Source of the DNA: Chelonobacter oris | Lineage (GTDB): Bacteria; Pseudomonadota; Gammaproteobacteria; Enterobacterales; Pasteurellaceae | Assembly (NCBI RefSeq): GCF_000772535.1 | Contig: NZ_JSUM01000003.1 | Location: 372,001-436,000, forward strand | Length of the DNA: 64,000 bases | Direction: 5' to 3' | Made by a program: the position numbers and the translations under genes | The notes under the pieces: generated by a model | Databases searched by the model: none | Seen by the model: the letters and a program-made list of their open reading frames with translations, nothing else | What the model was told of the DNA's origin: nothing | In this document: positions 1-8,209 of the stretch, one piece after another | Layout of the letters: each line of letters opens with the position of its first letter | Numbering within the stretch: the stretch's first letter is position 1

Positions 1-104
1 TAGGTGCGTTTGCCTTTGGCAATATCGGCATCGGCAACCGCACTTTGGGCAGTGAGCAATGCGGCAGCCAGCAAACCCGACAAGGTGAAAATATGAAAAC
101 GCAC
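1..104 (-). CDS. Partial secreted protein, last visible gene of the iron operon
   Basis: Only the first 34 codons are inside the window. The start is a GTG at 104, chosen because AGAAGGA lies just upstream and the reading yields a clean signal peptide: VRFHIF, then a hydrophobic stretch ending in an A-V-A cleavage site. The mature protein begins DADIAKGKRT. That beginning loosely resembles the start of small c-type cytochromes, but no heme motif is visible. In the Campylobacter operon with the same gene order, this position holds a second thioredoxin-like protein. The gene follows the thioredoxin gene by 21 bp, so it is probably co-transcribed. The function cannot be settled from what is visible. 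Confidence 0.6.
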   Translation of the reverse strand, partial: MRFHIFTLSGLLAAALLTAQSAVADADIAKGKRT

Positions 105-125
105 GTTTAAATCCTTCTAGATGGT

Positions 126-605
126 TTATTCTTGGAATAATGCTAGCAAATTTTCGTGATCAAATCCCTCCATTTTTTGTTGCAGAACGCCGTCTTGCGA
201 GATTAAAAACGATGTCGGGGTGCCGATCACTTGGTAACGTTCAGCGGTGATGCCTAATTGATCTTTGACGATCGGCAGCGTTATGCCGCGCTGTTTTGCA
301 ACGGCGGCGGTATCCGCCTCTTTGCCGTCAATATTGATAGCCAAAAAATCCAATTTATCGGGGTATAACTGTTGAAGACGTTGTAATTCCAACATTTCGG
401 CAATACAGCCGCCGCAGGTTTCAGACCAAAATGTCATAAACAGAGGTTTTTGCTTGACGGCATCGGCAAGTTTCACCGTTTCGCCGTGAAGGCTGAATGT
501 TGCCAGTTCAGGTGCGTTTTGTCCGACAGTGGCGTGTTGTTCGTCACACGCCGTTATCAGTAAGGCGAACAAGGCGGAAAAAAGAAGGCGGGAGTATGTG
601 CGCAT
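126..605 (-). CDS. TlpA/ResA-like thioredoxin-fold lipoprotein
   Basis: A 159-residue periplasmic thiol-disulfide protein. Residues 1-20 form a lipoprotein signal with lipobox ITAC, so the protein should be anchored to a membrane. The redox centre is C-G-G-C within SETCGGCIAEM, near residue 65. The cis-Pro loop (GTPTSF) near residue 130 is typical of the TlpA/AhpC-TSA family. Its start overlaps the stop of the upstream ABC ATPase gene (TAATG), indicating translational coupling. Thioredoxin-like proteins occupy this position in the Campylobacter Cj1658-Cj1665 iron operon, so a role in keeping the iron-uptake proteins or their cysteine pairs reduced is inferred. Confidence 0.85.
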   Translation of the reverse strand: MRTYSRLLFSALFALLITACDEQHATVGQNAPELATFSLHGETVKLADAVKQKPLFMTFWSETCGGCIAEMLELQRLQQLYPDKLDFLAINIDGKEADTAAVAKQRGITLPIVKDQLGITAERYQVIGTPTSFLISQDGVLQQKMEGFDHENLLALFQE

Positions 606-1276
606 TAGTGTTTCTCTTCACGTAAAAATTTGCCGTGTTGTAAAAATATTGTGCGGTTTGCCAGTTTTCCCAGTTCGGGATTGTGCGTCACCATGACAAT
701 GGTTCTGCCTTGTTGATTGAGTTCGGTCAATAGTGCCAAAATCAAGTTTTCATTTTTTTCATCCAGGTTACCTGTCGGTTCATCGGCAAAAATCACCGGA
801 GGACGATTTACCAACGCCCGAGCAATACAAACCCGTTGTTGTTCCCCGCCGGAAAGTTGGCTCGGCAGATGGTCAATTCGGTGCTCCAGCCCGACTTGAG
901 CCAACACTGCTTTGGCGGAATTTTCATCGGTTACGCTGTGATAGTGCTGTGCCAGCATCACGTTTTCAAGTGCGGTCAAATAGGGGATTAGATGGAATTG
1001 TTGGAACACTAATCCAATTTTTTCCGCACGAAAACGTTGTCGCTCCTCTTCGTCGAGCTTGGCGGCATCGACACCGTCGAGAATCACTTTGCCCTCACTG
1101 GCGGTATCCAGACAGGTCAGAATGTTCATCAACGTGGTTTTGCCTGAGCCGGACGCGCCCATAATCGCGACAAATTCGCCTTCGGCAATCTGAATACTGA
1201 TATCGTCAAGTGCGGTCACTTGACCGAAGCGTTTGAACAAATGTTGGGTTTCAATGACCCGTTTTCTTTCCGTCAT
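605..1276 (-). CDS. ABC transporter ATP-binding protein (MacB/LolD type)
   Basis: A 223-residue ATPase subunit with Walker A GASGSGKT near residue 40, signature LSGGEQQR near 141 and Walker [13 protein letters not shown] near 160. The E-P-T-G-N-L-D form of Walker B is characteristic of the LolD/MacB/FtsE group, whose partners are FtsX-like permeases. Two such permeases are encoded just upstream. The start is an ATG preceded by AGGA. In the equivalent E. coli FetM-FetP and Campylobacter P19 systems, this transporter supports iron acquisition at low pH or low iron. What it moves is not established by the sequence. Confidence 0.9.
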   Translation of the reverse strand: MTERKRVIETQHLFKRFGQVTALDDISIQIAEGEFVAIMGASGSGKTTLMNILTCLDTASEGKVILDGVDAAKLDEEERQRFRAEKIGLVFQQFHLIPYLTALENVMLAQHYHSVTDENSAKAVLAQVGLEHRIDHLPSQLSGGEQQRVCIARALVNRPPVIFADEPTGNLDEKNENLILALLTELNQQGRTIVMVTHNPELGKLANRTIFLQHGKFLREEKH

Positions 1277-1293
1277 GATCTTGTCCTGTTATT

Positions 1294-2436
1294 TTATTCG
1301 CCTTTCAGTACATTGGCGGTTTCAATTTGTAGCGCCCGTCGGGCCGGCACAATCACGGCAATGACCGCCACCATCAATGAAAGCAGCACGGTGATCGGAA
1401 TCACCGGCAAGCGCAAATCAATGCTGGATTTAAATACGGTAATCCCGAGTATTTGTGCCAGAATATAGCCTAAAATCAGGCCGGCAATCATTGCGCCGGC
1501 GGCAATCAGCAGCGTTTCAGTGGTGATTTGTTTGATAATATCGCTGCGTTTTGCGCCGAGGGCTTTTTGCAGGGCGAATTCTTTGGCGCGTTCGGCAATA
1601 ATCGCAATCAGAGTTGTGTTGACGCACAAGGTGGCCAAAATCAGAATCACTAACGAAATCAAGCCCATAAACCCTTTAATTTTATCCAAAATTTGCCCTT
1701 CGGAGGCTGATACTTTACGAATCGGGCGAATTTCCAGATCAGGATAATCACGGCGTAATTGCTCGGCAAAGGATTCCACCTGCCCCTGTTCATTTTTAAC
1801 GCTAAGCAGGGCATAGCTGATTTCATTCGGTTTATCAAGCCACTGTTGGGCAAATTCCAGATTAACGATTAACATATTGTCGGTCGCATCACCCGCCTCA
1901 ACAATCGCTTTAATATTGAAGTGATGTTTTTGCTGTTGTTTGCCGATTAAAGTGACAGCGTCACCAGTGGTGAGATGTAACCGCTCCGCCAGTGTTTTGC
2001 CGATCATCGCATTGCGCTGATCAAAATTGACGCCGATTTGTTGGCCGCTGATTTGCCAATAGGGGGCAAGCGTCGGCATGGTATCATACCAAACTCCCAT
2101 GATCGCGATTTTTTCCAGTTCACTGCGGGCTACGCCGTATAAATACGGCCCTGCGGCATTCAGTAAGCCGGGCGGCGCATGCTCGATAATCTGTTCGAAT
2201 TCCGTTTGCGACAGGGTATTGCGATGTTGAGAGCCGATATAAAAATTTGCGCCGAAGGTGCGTAACTCCTGACTCATTTTGGTATTAATATCAAAATAGA
2301 CCGCCGACATGGCGGTGACAATCGCCGCGCCGACCGTCAGCGCCGCAAAAATAATCGCTACACGCTGTACACGCAGGCGCAGCGCTCGGAATACCAATCG
2401 CCAAAACATCTTGTTTTTTGCCGAATTAGCGCCCAT
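1294..2436 (-). CDS. FtsX/MacB-like ABC permease, second subunit
   Basis: A 380-residue permease with one N-terminal membrane helix (residues about 20-45), a periplasmic domain of about 220 residues, and three C-terminal helices in the FtsX fold. The cytoplasmic loop E-R-A-K-E-F-A-L-Q-K-A-L-G-A is the usual coupling segment. Its start lies 11 bp inside the preceding permease gene, with AGAGG as ribosome-binding site. It presumably forms a heterodimer with the 444-residue permease. An exact matS-type palindrome lies inside the gene at 1952-1964. Confidence 0.88.
   Translation of the reverse strand: MGANSAKNKMFWRLVFRALRLRVQRVAIIFAALTVGAAIVTAMSAVYFDINTKMSQELRTFGANFYIGSQHRNTLSQTEFEQIIEHAPPGLLNAAGPYLYGVARSELEKIAIMGVWYDTMPTLAPYWQISGQQIGVNFDQRNAMIGKTLAERLHLTTGDAVTLIGKQQQKHHFNIKAIVEAGDATDNMLIVNLEFAQQWLDKPNEISYALLSVKNEQGQVESFAEQLRRDYPDLEIRPIRKVSASEGQILDKIKGFMGLISLVILILATLCVNTTLIAIIAERAKEFALQKALGAKRSDIIKQITTETLLIAAGAMIAGLILGYILAQILGITVFKSSIDLRLPVIPITVLLSLMVAVIAVIVPARRALQIETANVLKGE
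1952..1964. other. matS: matS-type MatP-binding site
   Basis: GTGACAGCGTCAC is an exact match to GTGACRNYGTCAC, inside an ABC permease gene. Confidence 0.75.
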
Positions 2437-3760
2437 ACAACACCTCTATCGGATACAGTTTGGCAATACGGTGTGCCGGAAACCACGTGCCGACAAGAGC
2501 AATCAGCACCGACAGCAACAGCACGCACGGCACGACAATCCAGGCAAACGAAAGCGGTTGTCCGAACAGCGCCTCGCCGATAAAGCGTGCCAATCCCCAG
2601 CCGGCAAGGCAACCGAATATCCCGCCGAGAATGCCGCTTAAGGCGGCTTCACAATAAAACAGCAGATTAATTTGCCATTGATATGCGCCTAAGGCTTTCA
2701 TCAGCCCGATCTCTTTGCTGCGTTCAATGATATTACTGGTCATCAGCGAAGCGATACCCATTGAGGAAGCAAGCAGAGCGGCAAGCGTAACCACCGCAAG
2801 CAGCAGTTGAATTTTTTCAATAACCACCCCTTCCGAAGCGGCGACTTGCCAAATCGGCCGCACGACCGCACCGGAAACCGCCTCTTCCAGTTGGTGGGAA
2901 ATCGAAGAAACATAGGCGGTACAATACCAGCGATCATACTCTTCGGCGTCCAGTGCTTCCAAATTTTCACGCGCTTTGCGTGACAAGTCGTTTTCCGGCA
3001 CGGTCAGCGCCGAAACCCGCACCGATTGCACTTTCCCACCGAGATTCAGGCTTTTTTGCAATGCTGATAACGGCACAATCAATTGGTTTTCTTCATTACC
3101 GCCGCTGGAAAGAATGCCGCTGACGGTCAGATTTAAAAGTGCGGTCGGCTGCGCCTCAAACGGCAATAATTGCAATCGATCACCAATATTAATATGAAGA
3201 CTTGCGGCCAGTTGGCGCCCGATTAACGCCTGATAGTCAACCGCACTTGCGTTTTTCAGTCCGCTGTCGTCCGCCCATTTTCCCTCTACCTGCCAATAAG
3301 GGCTGATGATTTTCTGCCCGGTGTGATAATCGGGATCATCGGGAATCCCGATCGGGTAATCGAAAAAGGTGCCCAACACACTCACTGTCTGCGCGCGCGC
3401 TTGCCCGTTTTGCTGCACAAGTTGCAGCTCGGCGTTCAGCTGCGGTGCGAAGCCGACAATATTGTTGCCCCAGAAAATATCTTTGATATTCGGTAATTCT
3501 TTTTCATCGAGAAAGTCCTGTCCTTGCAAGGCGGCTGCGGCATTTTGATTCAGCATCGGCAGCGCCGCCTGCGCCGCCGGTTCAATCAAAATATTGGCAC
3601 CATAAGATTTCAGCTCTTTTGCCATTTTATCGCCGATATCAATCGATACCGCAAGCAGGGCAGAGATTAACCCTGCCGCCAGAAAAATAGTGAATATCGC
3701 CAAAAATTTGCGCCGTAAACCGTTTTTCCAAGATTGAAACAACATTCGAAACAGCATCAT
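2426..3760 (-). CDS. FtsX/MacB-like ABC permease, first subunit
   Basis: A 444-residue permease with an N-terminal helix (about residues 20-45), a periplasmic MacB-like domain of about 250 residues, and three C-terminal helices. The coupling loop E-R-S-K-E-I-G-L-M-K-A-L-G-A is well conserved. It overlaps the upstream DUF2318 gene by 4 bp (ATGA) and the downstream permease by 11 bp, so the whole set appears translationally coupled. Its counterparts are Campylobacter Cj1661 and Cj1662. Function is assigned from operon position and fold only. Confidence 0.88.
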   Translation of the reverse strand: MMLFRMLFQSWKNGLRRKFLAIFTIFLAAGLISALLAVSIDIGDKMAKELKSYGANILIEPAAQAALPMLNQNAAAALQGQDFLDEKELPNIKDIFWGNNIVGFAPQLNAELQLVQQNGQARAQTVSVLGTFFDYPIGIPDDPDYHTGQKIISPYWQVEGKWADDSGLKNASAVDYQALIGRQLAASLHINIGDRLQLLPFEAQPTALLNLTVSGILSSGGNEENQLIVPLSALQKSLNLGGKVQSVRVSALTVPENDLSRKARENLEALDAEEYDRWYCTAYVSSISHQLEEAVSGAVVRPIWQVAASEGVVIEKIQLLLAVVTLAALLASSMGIASLMTSNIIERSKEIGLMKALGAYQWQINLLFYCEAALSGILGGIFGCLAGWGLARFIGEALFGQPLSFAWIVVPCVLLLSVLIALVGTWFPAHRIAKLYPIEVLYGR

Positions 3761-5151
3761 TTTTCTCCTTTTACCGCACTTGCCTGCACAAATGATTCAG
3801 GATTGTCACGGAAGCGAGCCAAATTCGCTTCAGAAGCAAAGAAGTAGGTTTTACCGGCAAAACTGTATTTGAATTTGGCATCGGTATTCACCAGTTTTGT
3901 TCCGTCCACCGGATCAACAACATCCAGCTTAACGATAGTCGAGAAGTAATTCAGGCCTTCTTCTAAGCCGGCTTTGCTGATGATGATCTGAGAATCGGTT
4001 TGCTGCCAGTCGTTAATCGGCACCGGATTGCAGCCGCCCGCTTTGCCGATCGACGGAATGAACATATGCACGCCGCAAGCCACACAAACGACTTGATTGC
4101 CTTGCATCACATAGCCTTGATCGCCGCACAGCAAGCAGGCATCGAATACCACGCCGAGACTTATTCGGTCGGCAAGACGGTTAATGATAAAGAATCTAAC
4201 CGCTTTCCCTTCATCGGAAATCCAGACAAAACGGTGTAATTTGCCGTCGCTGACCGTCTTAATGTCAATATGAATCAGGTTATCTTGTGACAATGTCACA
4301 GGTGTCGCTTCCGACAATCTTGGCGGTTGGGAAGCAATTTTATCCCAATAGAGCTGCGCCCCTGCCACCACGACAGCGAATAGGATACCGACGGCAACCA
4401 AACAGCGTGATGTGCGGTAAAGTGCGGTTTTTTGCCGTCGGGCGATTAAATCGGGTTGAATAGTTACCGCACTTTTGCGAGGGCGCAAGACGATAAAGTA
4501 AAAGACAAAGGTGATCAGCAGCAAAAACAGGGTCGAAACATAGTTATTCCATATCGCCAGATTCAGGCTTTTGGCGACGAAGCTGAGGAGGGTTTTATCA
4601 AGATCGAGCCATTGTAATTTAATCAATGACAACAGAATTTGCCCGTTCAGCGGCAGCAGCAGCCAGATAACCAGTAGTGATAACAACCCGTTTCTGAGGT
4701 AGGGAATCGTTTGCTGACGTAATAACACGACCGTCCAGTTGGCGACAAATAAGCACAGCAGAAGTGCGGCGGCAATGGCGAACAGGTTTAAAATAAAATC
4801 GGTATTGATCACCTCAGTCGAGGTGATGGCGCTTAAATTCGGGTTTTGCGCCCAGAAGATACCGCTGAAAAACAGTAACATGAGTTGGCTGAGATACAGC
4901 AAGTTTCGTTGATTGAATTGCGCGGCAATCAGACTGAACACCAGCACGGCAACATAACTGAGGGAGAATGCCAAGCGGGTGGTTTGGTTGACGGTCAGCA
5001 ACTGCCAAAAAAGAAAACCGGCGCAAAGTGCGGTCAACGATAGCCAAAGCAGCGCTTTTACCGCAACCGAATGCTGTTTGCCCCACAGCAAACCGCTTAA
5101 TAAACCGATCGGCAGCAACAGTTGCAGAATCGAGGTGAAAAAGTAATTCAT
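3757..5151 (-). CDS. DUF2318 membrane protein with C-terminal YHS-like domain
   Basis: A 464-residue protein. The first 270 residues contain about nine membrane helices. The soluble part carries two C-x-x-C pairs (C339/C342 and C356/C359) plus a G-G-C-N-P motif, as in the DUF2318 family, which is thought to bind iron or an Fe-S centre. Residues about 411-457 (D-P-V-D-G-T through F-A-G-K-T-Y-F-F to N-P-E-S-F) read as a YHS domain lacking its usual cysteines. The gene lies between P19 and the permeases, the place of Campylobacter Cj1660. The family is thought to pass electrons or iron between P19/Ftr1 and the transporter; this is unproven. An exact matS palindrome lies at 4287-4299. Confidence 0.82.
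   Translation of the reverse strand: MNYFFTSILQLLLPIGLLSGLLWGKQHSVAVKALLWLSLTALCAGFLFWQLLTVNQTTRLAFSLSYVAVLVFSLIAAQFNQRNLLYLSQLMLLFFSGIFWAQNPNLSAITSTEVINTDFILNLFAIAAALLLCLFVANWTVVLLRQQTIPYLRNGLLSLLVIWLLLPLNGQILLSLIKLQWLDLDKTLLSFVAKSLNLAIWNNYVSTLFLLLITFVFYFIVLRPRKSAVTIQPDLIARRQKTALYRTSRCLVAVGILFAVVVAGAQLYWDKIASQPPRLSEATPVTLSQDNLIHIDIKTVSDGKLHRFVWISDEGKAVRFFIINRLADRISLGVVFDACLLCGDQGYVMQGNQVVCVACGVHMFIPSIGKAGGCNPVPINDWQQTDSQIIISKAGLEEGLNYFSTIVKLDVVDPVDGTKLVNTDAKFKYSFAGKTYFFASEANLARFRDNPESFVQASAVKGEK
4287..4299. other. matS: matS-type MatP-binding site
   Basis: GTGACAATGTCAC is an exact match to the consensus, inside the DUF2318 gene. Confidence 0.8.
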
Positions 5152-5299
5152 TTAAAAAACCCAATAATGAAATGACCGCACTTTCACCGGATTATTTGCT
5201 TTTTGAACACCACAATTGAAATTGCGGCAAAAAGAAACACGCAAAAACGGCGGCAGAGCAAATTAACGGCTAAAGTGCGGTTTGTTTTCAAAACGACAA

Positions 5300-5827
5300 T
5301 CAATTCAATCCGGTATATTTAAATTCAAATGCCGCATCGAACGGTTTCCACCAGCGACCGACACCGGTCTCATCGTCGGTGTGGCGGTGTAGGCCGGCTT
5401 TTGACGGCGGATCAATATGATAAGTGACTTTATAGTTGCCAACGCCCATCATTTTCACATTCGCCCCATAATGCGGCCCGTCGCCGGCGACCATCGGCAT
5501 AAACGTACCTTGTTGTTTTTCACCGGTATCCAGATTTTCCAGCGTATAATTGATGGTTAAATACGGCATCCATTCACCGGCGCCAAAGCCGTTTTTATTG
5601 CCTTCAACCGCATGAATATCGGCTTCCAGATGAATATCCGCTTTAGCGGCAGGTAAGCCCATGCCGCGCGGCTCCATATCAATCGGTTGCAGATAGACCG
5701 CCGCAATTTCCATTTCATTCATGGTGACCGGTTCACCGGCAGGGTATTCTTTAAAGGCAAACGCCGACGGAGCGGTCAGAATGCTGGCGAATAATGTTGC
5801 GGCAATCAGTGTTTTTTTGATACGCAT
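5300..5827 (-). CDS. P19/Tpd family periplasmic iron-binding protein (FetP-like)
   Basis: A 175-residue periplasmic protein. The start MRIKK at 5827 is preferred over upstream in-frame codons because GAGG precedes it and a signal peptide ending S-A-F-A follows. Family metal ligands are visible: I-H-L-E and D-I-H near residues 60-70, the M-V-A-G-D-G-P-H-Y-G motif near 120, and L-H-R-H near 150. P19 binds copper and iron and delivers iron to Ftr1 in Campylobacter and E. coli FetP. It lies directly downstream of the Ftr1 gene. Confidence 0.92.
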   Translation of the reverse strand: MRIKKTLIAATLFASILTAPSAFAFKEYPAGEPVTMNEMEIAAVYLQPIDMEPRGMGLPAAKADIHLEADIHAVEGNKNGFGAGEWMPYLTINYTLENLDTGEKQQGTFMPMVAGDGPHYGANVKMMGVGNYKVTYHIDPPSKAGLHRHTDDETGVGRWWKPFDAAFEFKYTGLN

Positions 5828-5862
5828 AAATACCTCATTAATAACGTTAGTATGATTTAGGT

Positions 5863-7776
5863 TTAAGATTGTGGTTTGCTGCGTATTTTCATGTAACAAA
5901 GGGCGAAAACGGCAGCAACGATCAACACGGCTTGCGGAATCAGTGTTTCTCGATAAGGATAGATTCCGAGCCAAGAAATTTGAGGAAAACCGCCAAGCAG
6001 CGTCGGCTGGATTAGTTGCCCCTCAATAAGCTCCAACACGCTTTTGCCGGCAAAGACAAACGCCATCAGATACATAAAACCGCCGGTCAGAATGAAAAAC
6101 GGTTTTAACGGCAGTTTGACCACGGTGTAGCGCATAATGAAATAGACAATCAGCAATAACACCACCCCGACGATAAAACCGCCGAACAGATAAAGATATC
6201 CGTCGGCAGACTGAATATCGCCCACCAAGGCGTAGTAAAACAGCACGGTTTCCGCCCCTTCGCGATAAACCGCCAAAAAACTGGTCAGCCATAAACCGAC
6301 TAGCGAGCCTGTCGTCAGGGCAGTGGATAATTTTCCTTCCAGGTAACGTTTCCAATGTTCGGCTTCGACTTTTGACAACAGCCAATAACTCATCATAAAC
6401 AGCATAACCACGGCAAACATCATGGTGATACCTTCCAACAGCTCACGGTTCTTGCCTGAATTTTCAAATAACAATTGGAATATAAAAGCGGTGATGACAC
6501 TGGCGATCAACGCTACCACGACAGATTGCCGAATGACCGGCAGTTTGTCCTGATGTCGGTTTTTTATCAGATAGACGACAATGGCGGCAACAATCAGCAG
6601 CGCTTCCAAACCTTCGCGCAAGATAATCATCAGACTATAGAGGAAGGTTCCCCAACCGTTTTCATTGTTTTTACCCAGCAGCGAAACCGCACTTTGCAAT
6701 TGTTGGTGCAAACCGTCGGCTTGCTGTTGCAATTGATCCAGCGGTTTCTGGGCTTTCATCTGGCCGACCAGACGGGTGAAAAAGCCCTCCAGCGTCAGTT
6801 TTAAACCGTTGTCGCGCGAACCGACCGAAGCTTCCATGCCGGAACTTTCAAATACATCGAAATAGGTGTCTTGTACCGCCGTCATCGCCTCGGCGGTGTT
6901 GCCTTGTTGATATAACGCAATCGCCTGTTGAATACCTTGATTGACGTCGTCTGCAACCTGCTGCCAGTTTTGTGTTGTCGTTTCCGTGCCGCTGTTTTCG
7001 GATTGTGTCGTTTCAATCGACTGCGCCTGCTTGGTTGTCGGCAATTGCGGCAGTTGATCTTCAATATCTTGCAGCAGTTGCGTGGTTCGGTAACCGATTT
7101 CGGTCAGATTACCGCTTGTTTGCGCCAGTTTGATCAAATCGTAAAATTGCTGATTAAGTGCGGAAGATTGGGTGGAAGAGCGGTATTGACGAATTGCCAT
7201 TTCCATTTCGGAATTTTTGAAGCCGTCGTATTGTGCTTGTTGCATACTTTTTTTGGCGGCATCAAAATTGTCCGCCTGATAATCGCTGATGGCTTGTGCC
7301 AACAAATCATCGATTACTTGAAAACTTTGTCGCCAGTAAGGCGCAATATCGCTGTTTTGATAAGCCCCGTGCTGTCCTTCCGCCGTTAGCCGGTGTCCGT
7401 CATTCAGCGTGCCTTCCAATTGGCTTAATTCGCCCTTGAGCCAGTTAATTTTATCCGCAACTGCCTGTTCGGACGCATTTTGTGTAATCATGCGGCGAAT
7501 TTCGCCGAACGTGGCTTCGAGCTGATAACTTTTTTGAGCGGAGATATTGATCCGAATCGGCCCTTCTAAATTTTCAAACACCTCAAAATAAGCCATTTGA
7601 ACCGCACTTTTAGCCTGATTGATTTCACCGTTTTGATATAGCGACAAGGTCTGATCCAAACGCTGTTCGATATCGTTGATATAGGCTTGATAGCCGTGTT
7701 CCGTTTCAGCCGCCTGTAGGGGCGTATGGAGTAAAAAAAGGATAAGGGGGAATAGATATTTTAATAATTTTAACAT
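5863..7776 (-). CDS. FTR1-family iron permease with large periplasmic N-terminal domain (FetM/EfeU-like)
   Basis: A 637-residue iron permease. The ATG at 7776 is chosen; the longer in-frame reading begins with a TTG inside the Fur-like box. A signal peptide (M-L-K-L-L-K to L-Q-A-A) precedes about 350 periplasmic residues holding two related blocks around Y-F-E-V-F-E and Y-F-D-V-F-E. The C-terminal half has about seven helices with the paired iron motifs R-E-G-L-E (I-L-R-E-G-L-E-A-L-L) and R-E-G-A-E (Y-R-E-G-A-E-T-V-L-F) that define FTR1 permeases. It is the first gene of the operon, 36 bp before p19. It should import iron across the inner membrane. Confidence 0.93.
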   Translation of the reverse strand: MLKLLKYLFPLILFLLHTPLQAAETEHGYQAYINDIEQRLDQTLSLYQNGEINQAKSAVQMAYFEVFENLEGPIRINISAQKSYQLEATFGEIRRMITQNASEQAVADKINWLKGELSQLEGTLNDGHRLTAEGQHGAYQNSDIAPYWRQSFQVIDDLLAQAISDYQADNFDAAKKSMQQAQYDGFKNSEMEMAIRQYRSSTQSSALNQQFYDLIKLAQTSGNLTEIGYRTTQLLQDIEDQLPQLPTTKQAQSIETTQSENSGTETTTQNWQQVADDVNQGIQQAIALYQQGNTAEAMTAVQDTYFDVFESSGMEASVGSRDNGLKLTLEGFFTRLVGQMKAQKPLDQLQQQADGLHQQLQSAVSLLGKNNENGWGTFLYSLMIILREGLEALLIVAAIVVYLIKNRHQDKLPVIRQSVVVALIASVITAFIFQLLFENSGKNRELLEGITMMFAVVMLFMMSYWLLSKVEAEHWKRYLEGKLSTALTTGSLVGLWLTSFLAVYREGAETVLFYYALVGDIQSADGYLYLFGGFIVGVVLLLIVYFIMRYTVVKLPLKPFFILTGGFMYLMAFVFAGKSVLELIEGQLIQPTLLGGFPQISWLGIYPYRETLIPQAVLIVAAVFALCYMKIRSKPQS

Positions 7777-7791
7777 ATTAATAACACGAAC

Positions 7792-7810
7792 AATAATGAG
7801 AACCTTTATC
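7792..7810 (-). promoter_or_regulatory. Candidate Fur box of the iron operon
   Basis: Read on the minus strand, GATAAAGGTTCTCATTATT matches 14 of 19 positions of the Fur consensus GATAATGATAATCATTATC. It lies between the predicted promoter and the ftr1 start, where Fur binding would block transcription when iron is plentiful. Confidence 0.65.
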
Positions 7811-7824
7811 AAGACTTGTGATGA

Positions 7825-7852
7825 ATTATGAGCCGATAAGAATTTATTTCAA
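7825..7852 (-). promoter_or_regulatory. Candidate sigma-70 promoter of the iron operon
   Basis: On the minus strand TTGAAA (7852-7847), a 16-bp spacer and CATAAT (7830-7825) give five of six matches in each hexamer. The transcription start would be near 7818, so the Fur-like box begins about 8 bp into the transcript. Confidence 0.55.
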
Positions 7853-8071
7853 GCAGATTTTGGCGAATAGTTGTTCTATCTCAAAAAATTGATGTTTTTA
7901 ACCGACGGTAAGCATGACGAAATGCCAAAATACCGCTTCCCGTGTCGGGCTGAAGAGGCATAAATTTACTTAAATTATGCGCTTTAGTCTCTAAAGTTTA
8001 TTAAAAAATATTCAAATTTATCTAAAAATTTTGCGCAGAATCACAAAATGACTATTTAATCCTATTGATAC
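7853..8071. other. Intergenic region between divergent ftr1 and tyrP
   Basis: No gene is supported here. It holds an inverted repeat GCATAA/TTATGC at 7958-7980 and a short stem CTTTAG/CTAAAG near 7983-7999. It is markedly AT-rich. Either repeat could be an operator for tyrP, but neither matches a known consensus well. Confidence 0.4.
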
Positions 8072-8179
8072 TTGCACTTTATTCAACTTTCGAGTATCTT
8101 ACGCCGACAATAACAAGTGCTATTTCAATAGCCATATATTTGCTTTCCGAGTAGTGCCCATTTTATGGGCACTTTTTTT
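8072..8179 (+). promoter_or_regulatory. Candidate leader RNA or attenuator upstream of tyrP, with promoter and terminator
   Basis: TTGCAC (8072-8077), a 17-bp spacer and TATCTT (8095-8100) form a plausible promoter. The transcript would start near 8107. It contains a small hairpin GCTATT/AATAGC (8119-8132) and then a strong rho-independent terminator: arms AGTGCCCAT and ATGGGCACT (8153-8173) followed by seven T. The terminator ends about 30 bp before the tyrP start. The product would be a short RNA of about 75 nt, or tyrP would need read-through. No leader peptide with an ATG and tyrosine codons was found. Confidence 0.5.
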
Positions 8180-8209
8180 ATTTATATCCTTTAAAATTGA
8201 GACACTGTT

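Noticed and set aside
733-1164. 143-codon frame opposite the ABC ATPase gene
   Set aside because: It is antisense to a well-conserved ATPase with all motifs and has no family features.
7777-7812. Upstream TTG extension of the Ftr1 protein
   Set aside because: It would place the start inside the Fur-like box and lengthen the signal peptide. The ATG at 7776 gives a normal signal sequence.
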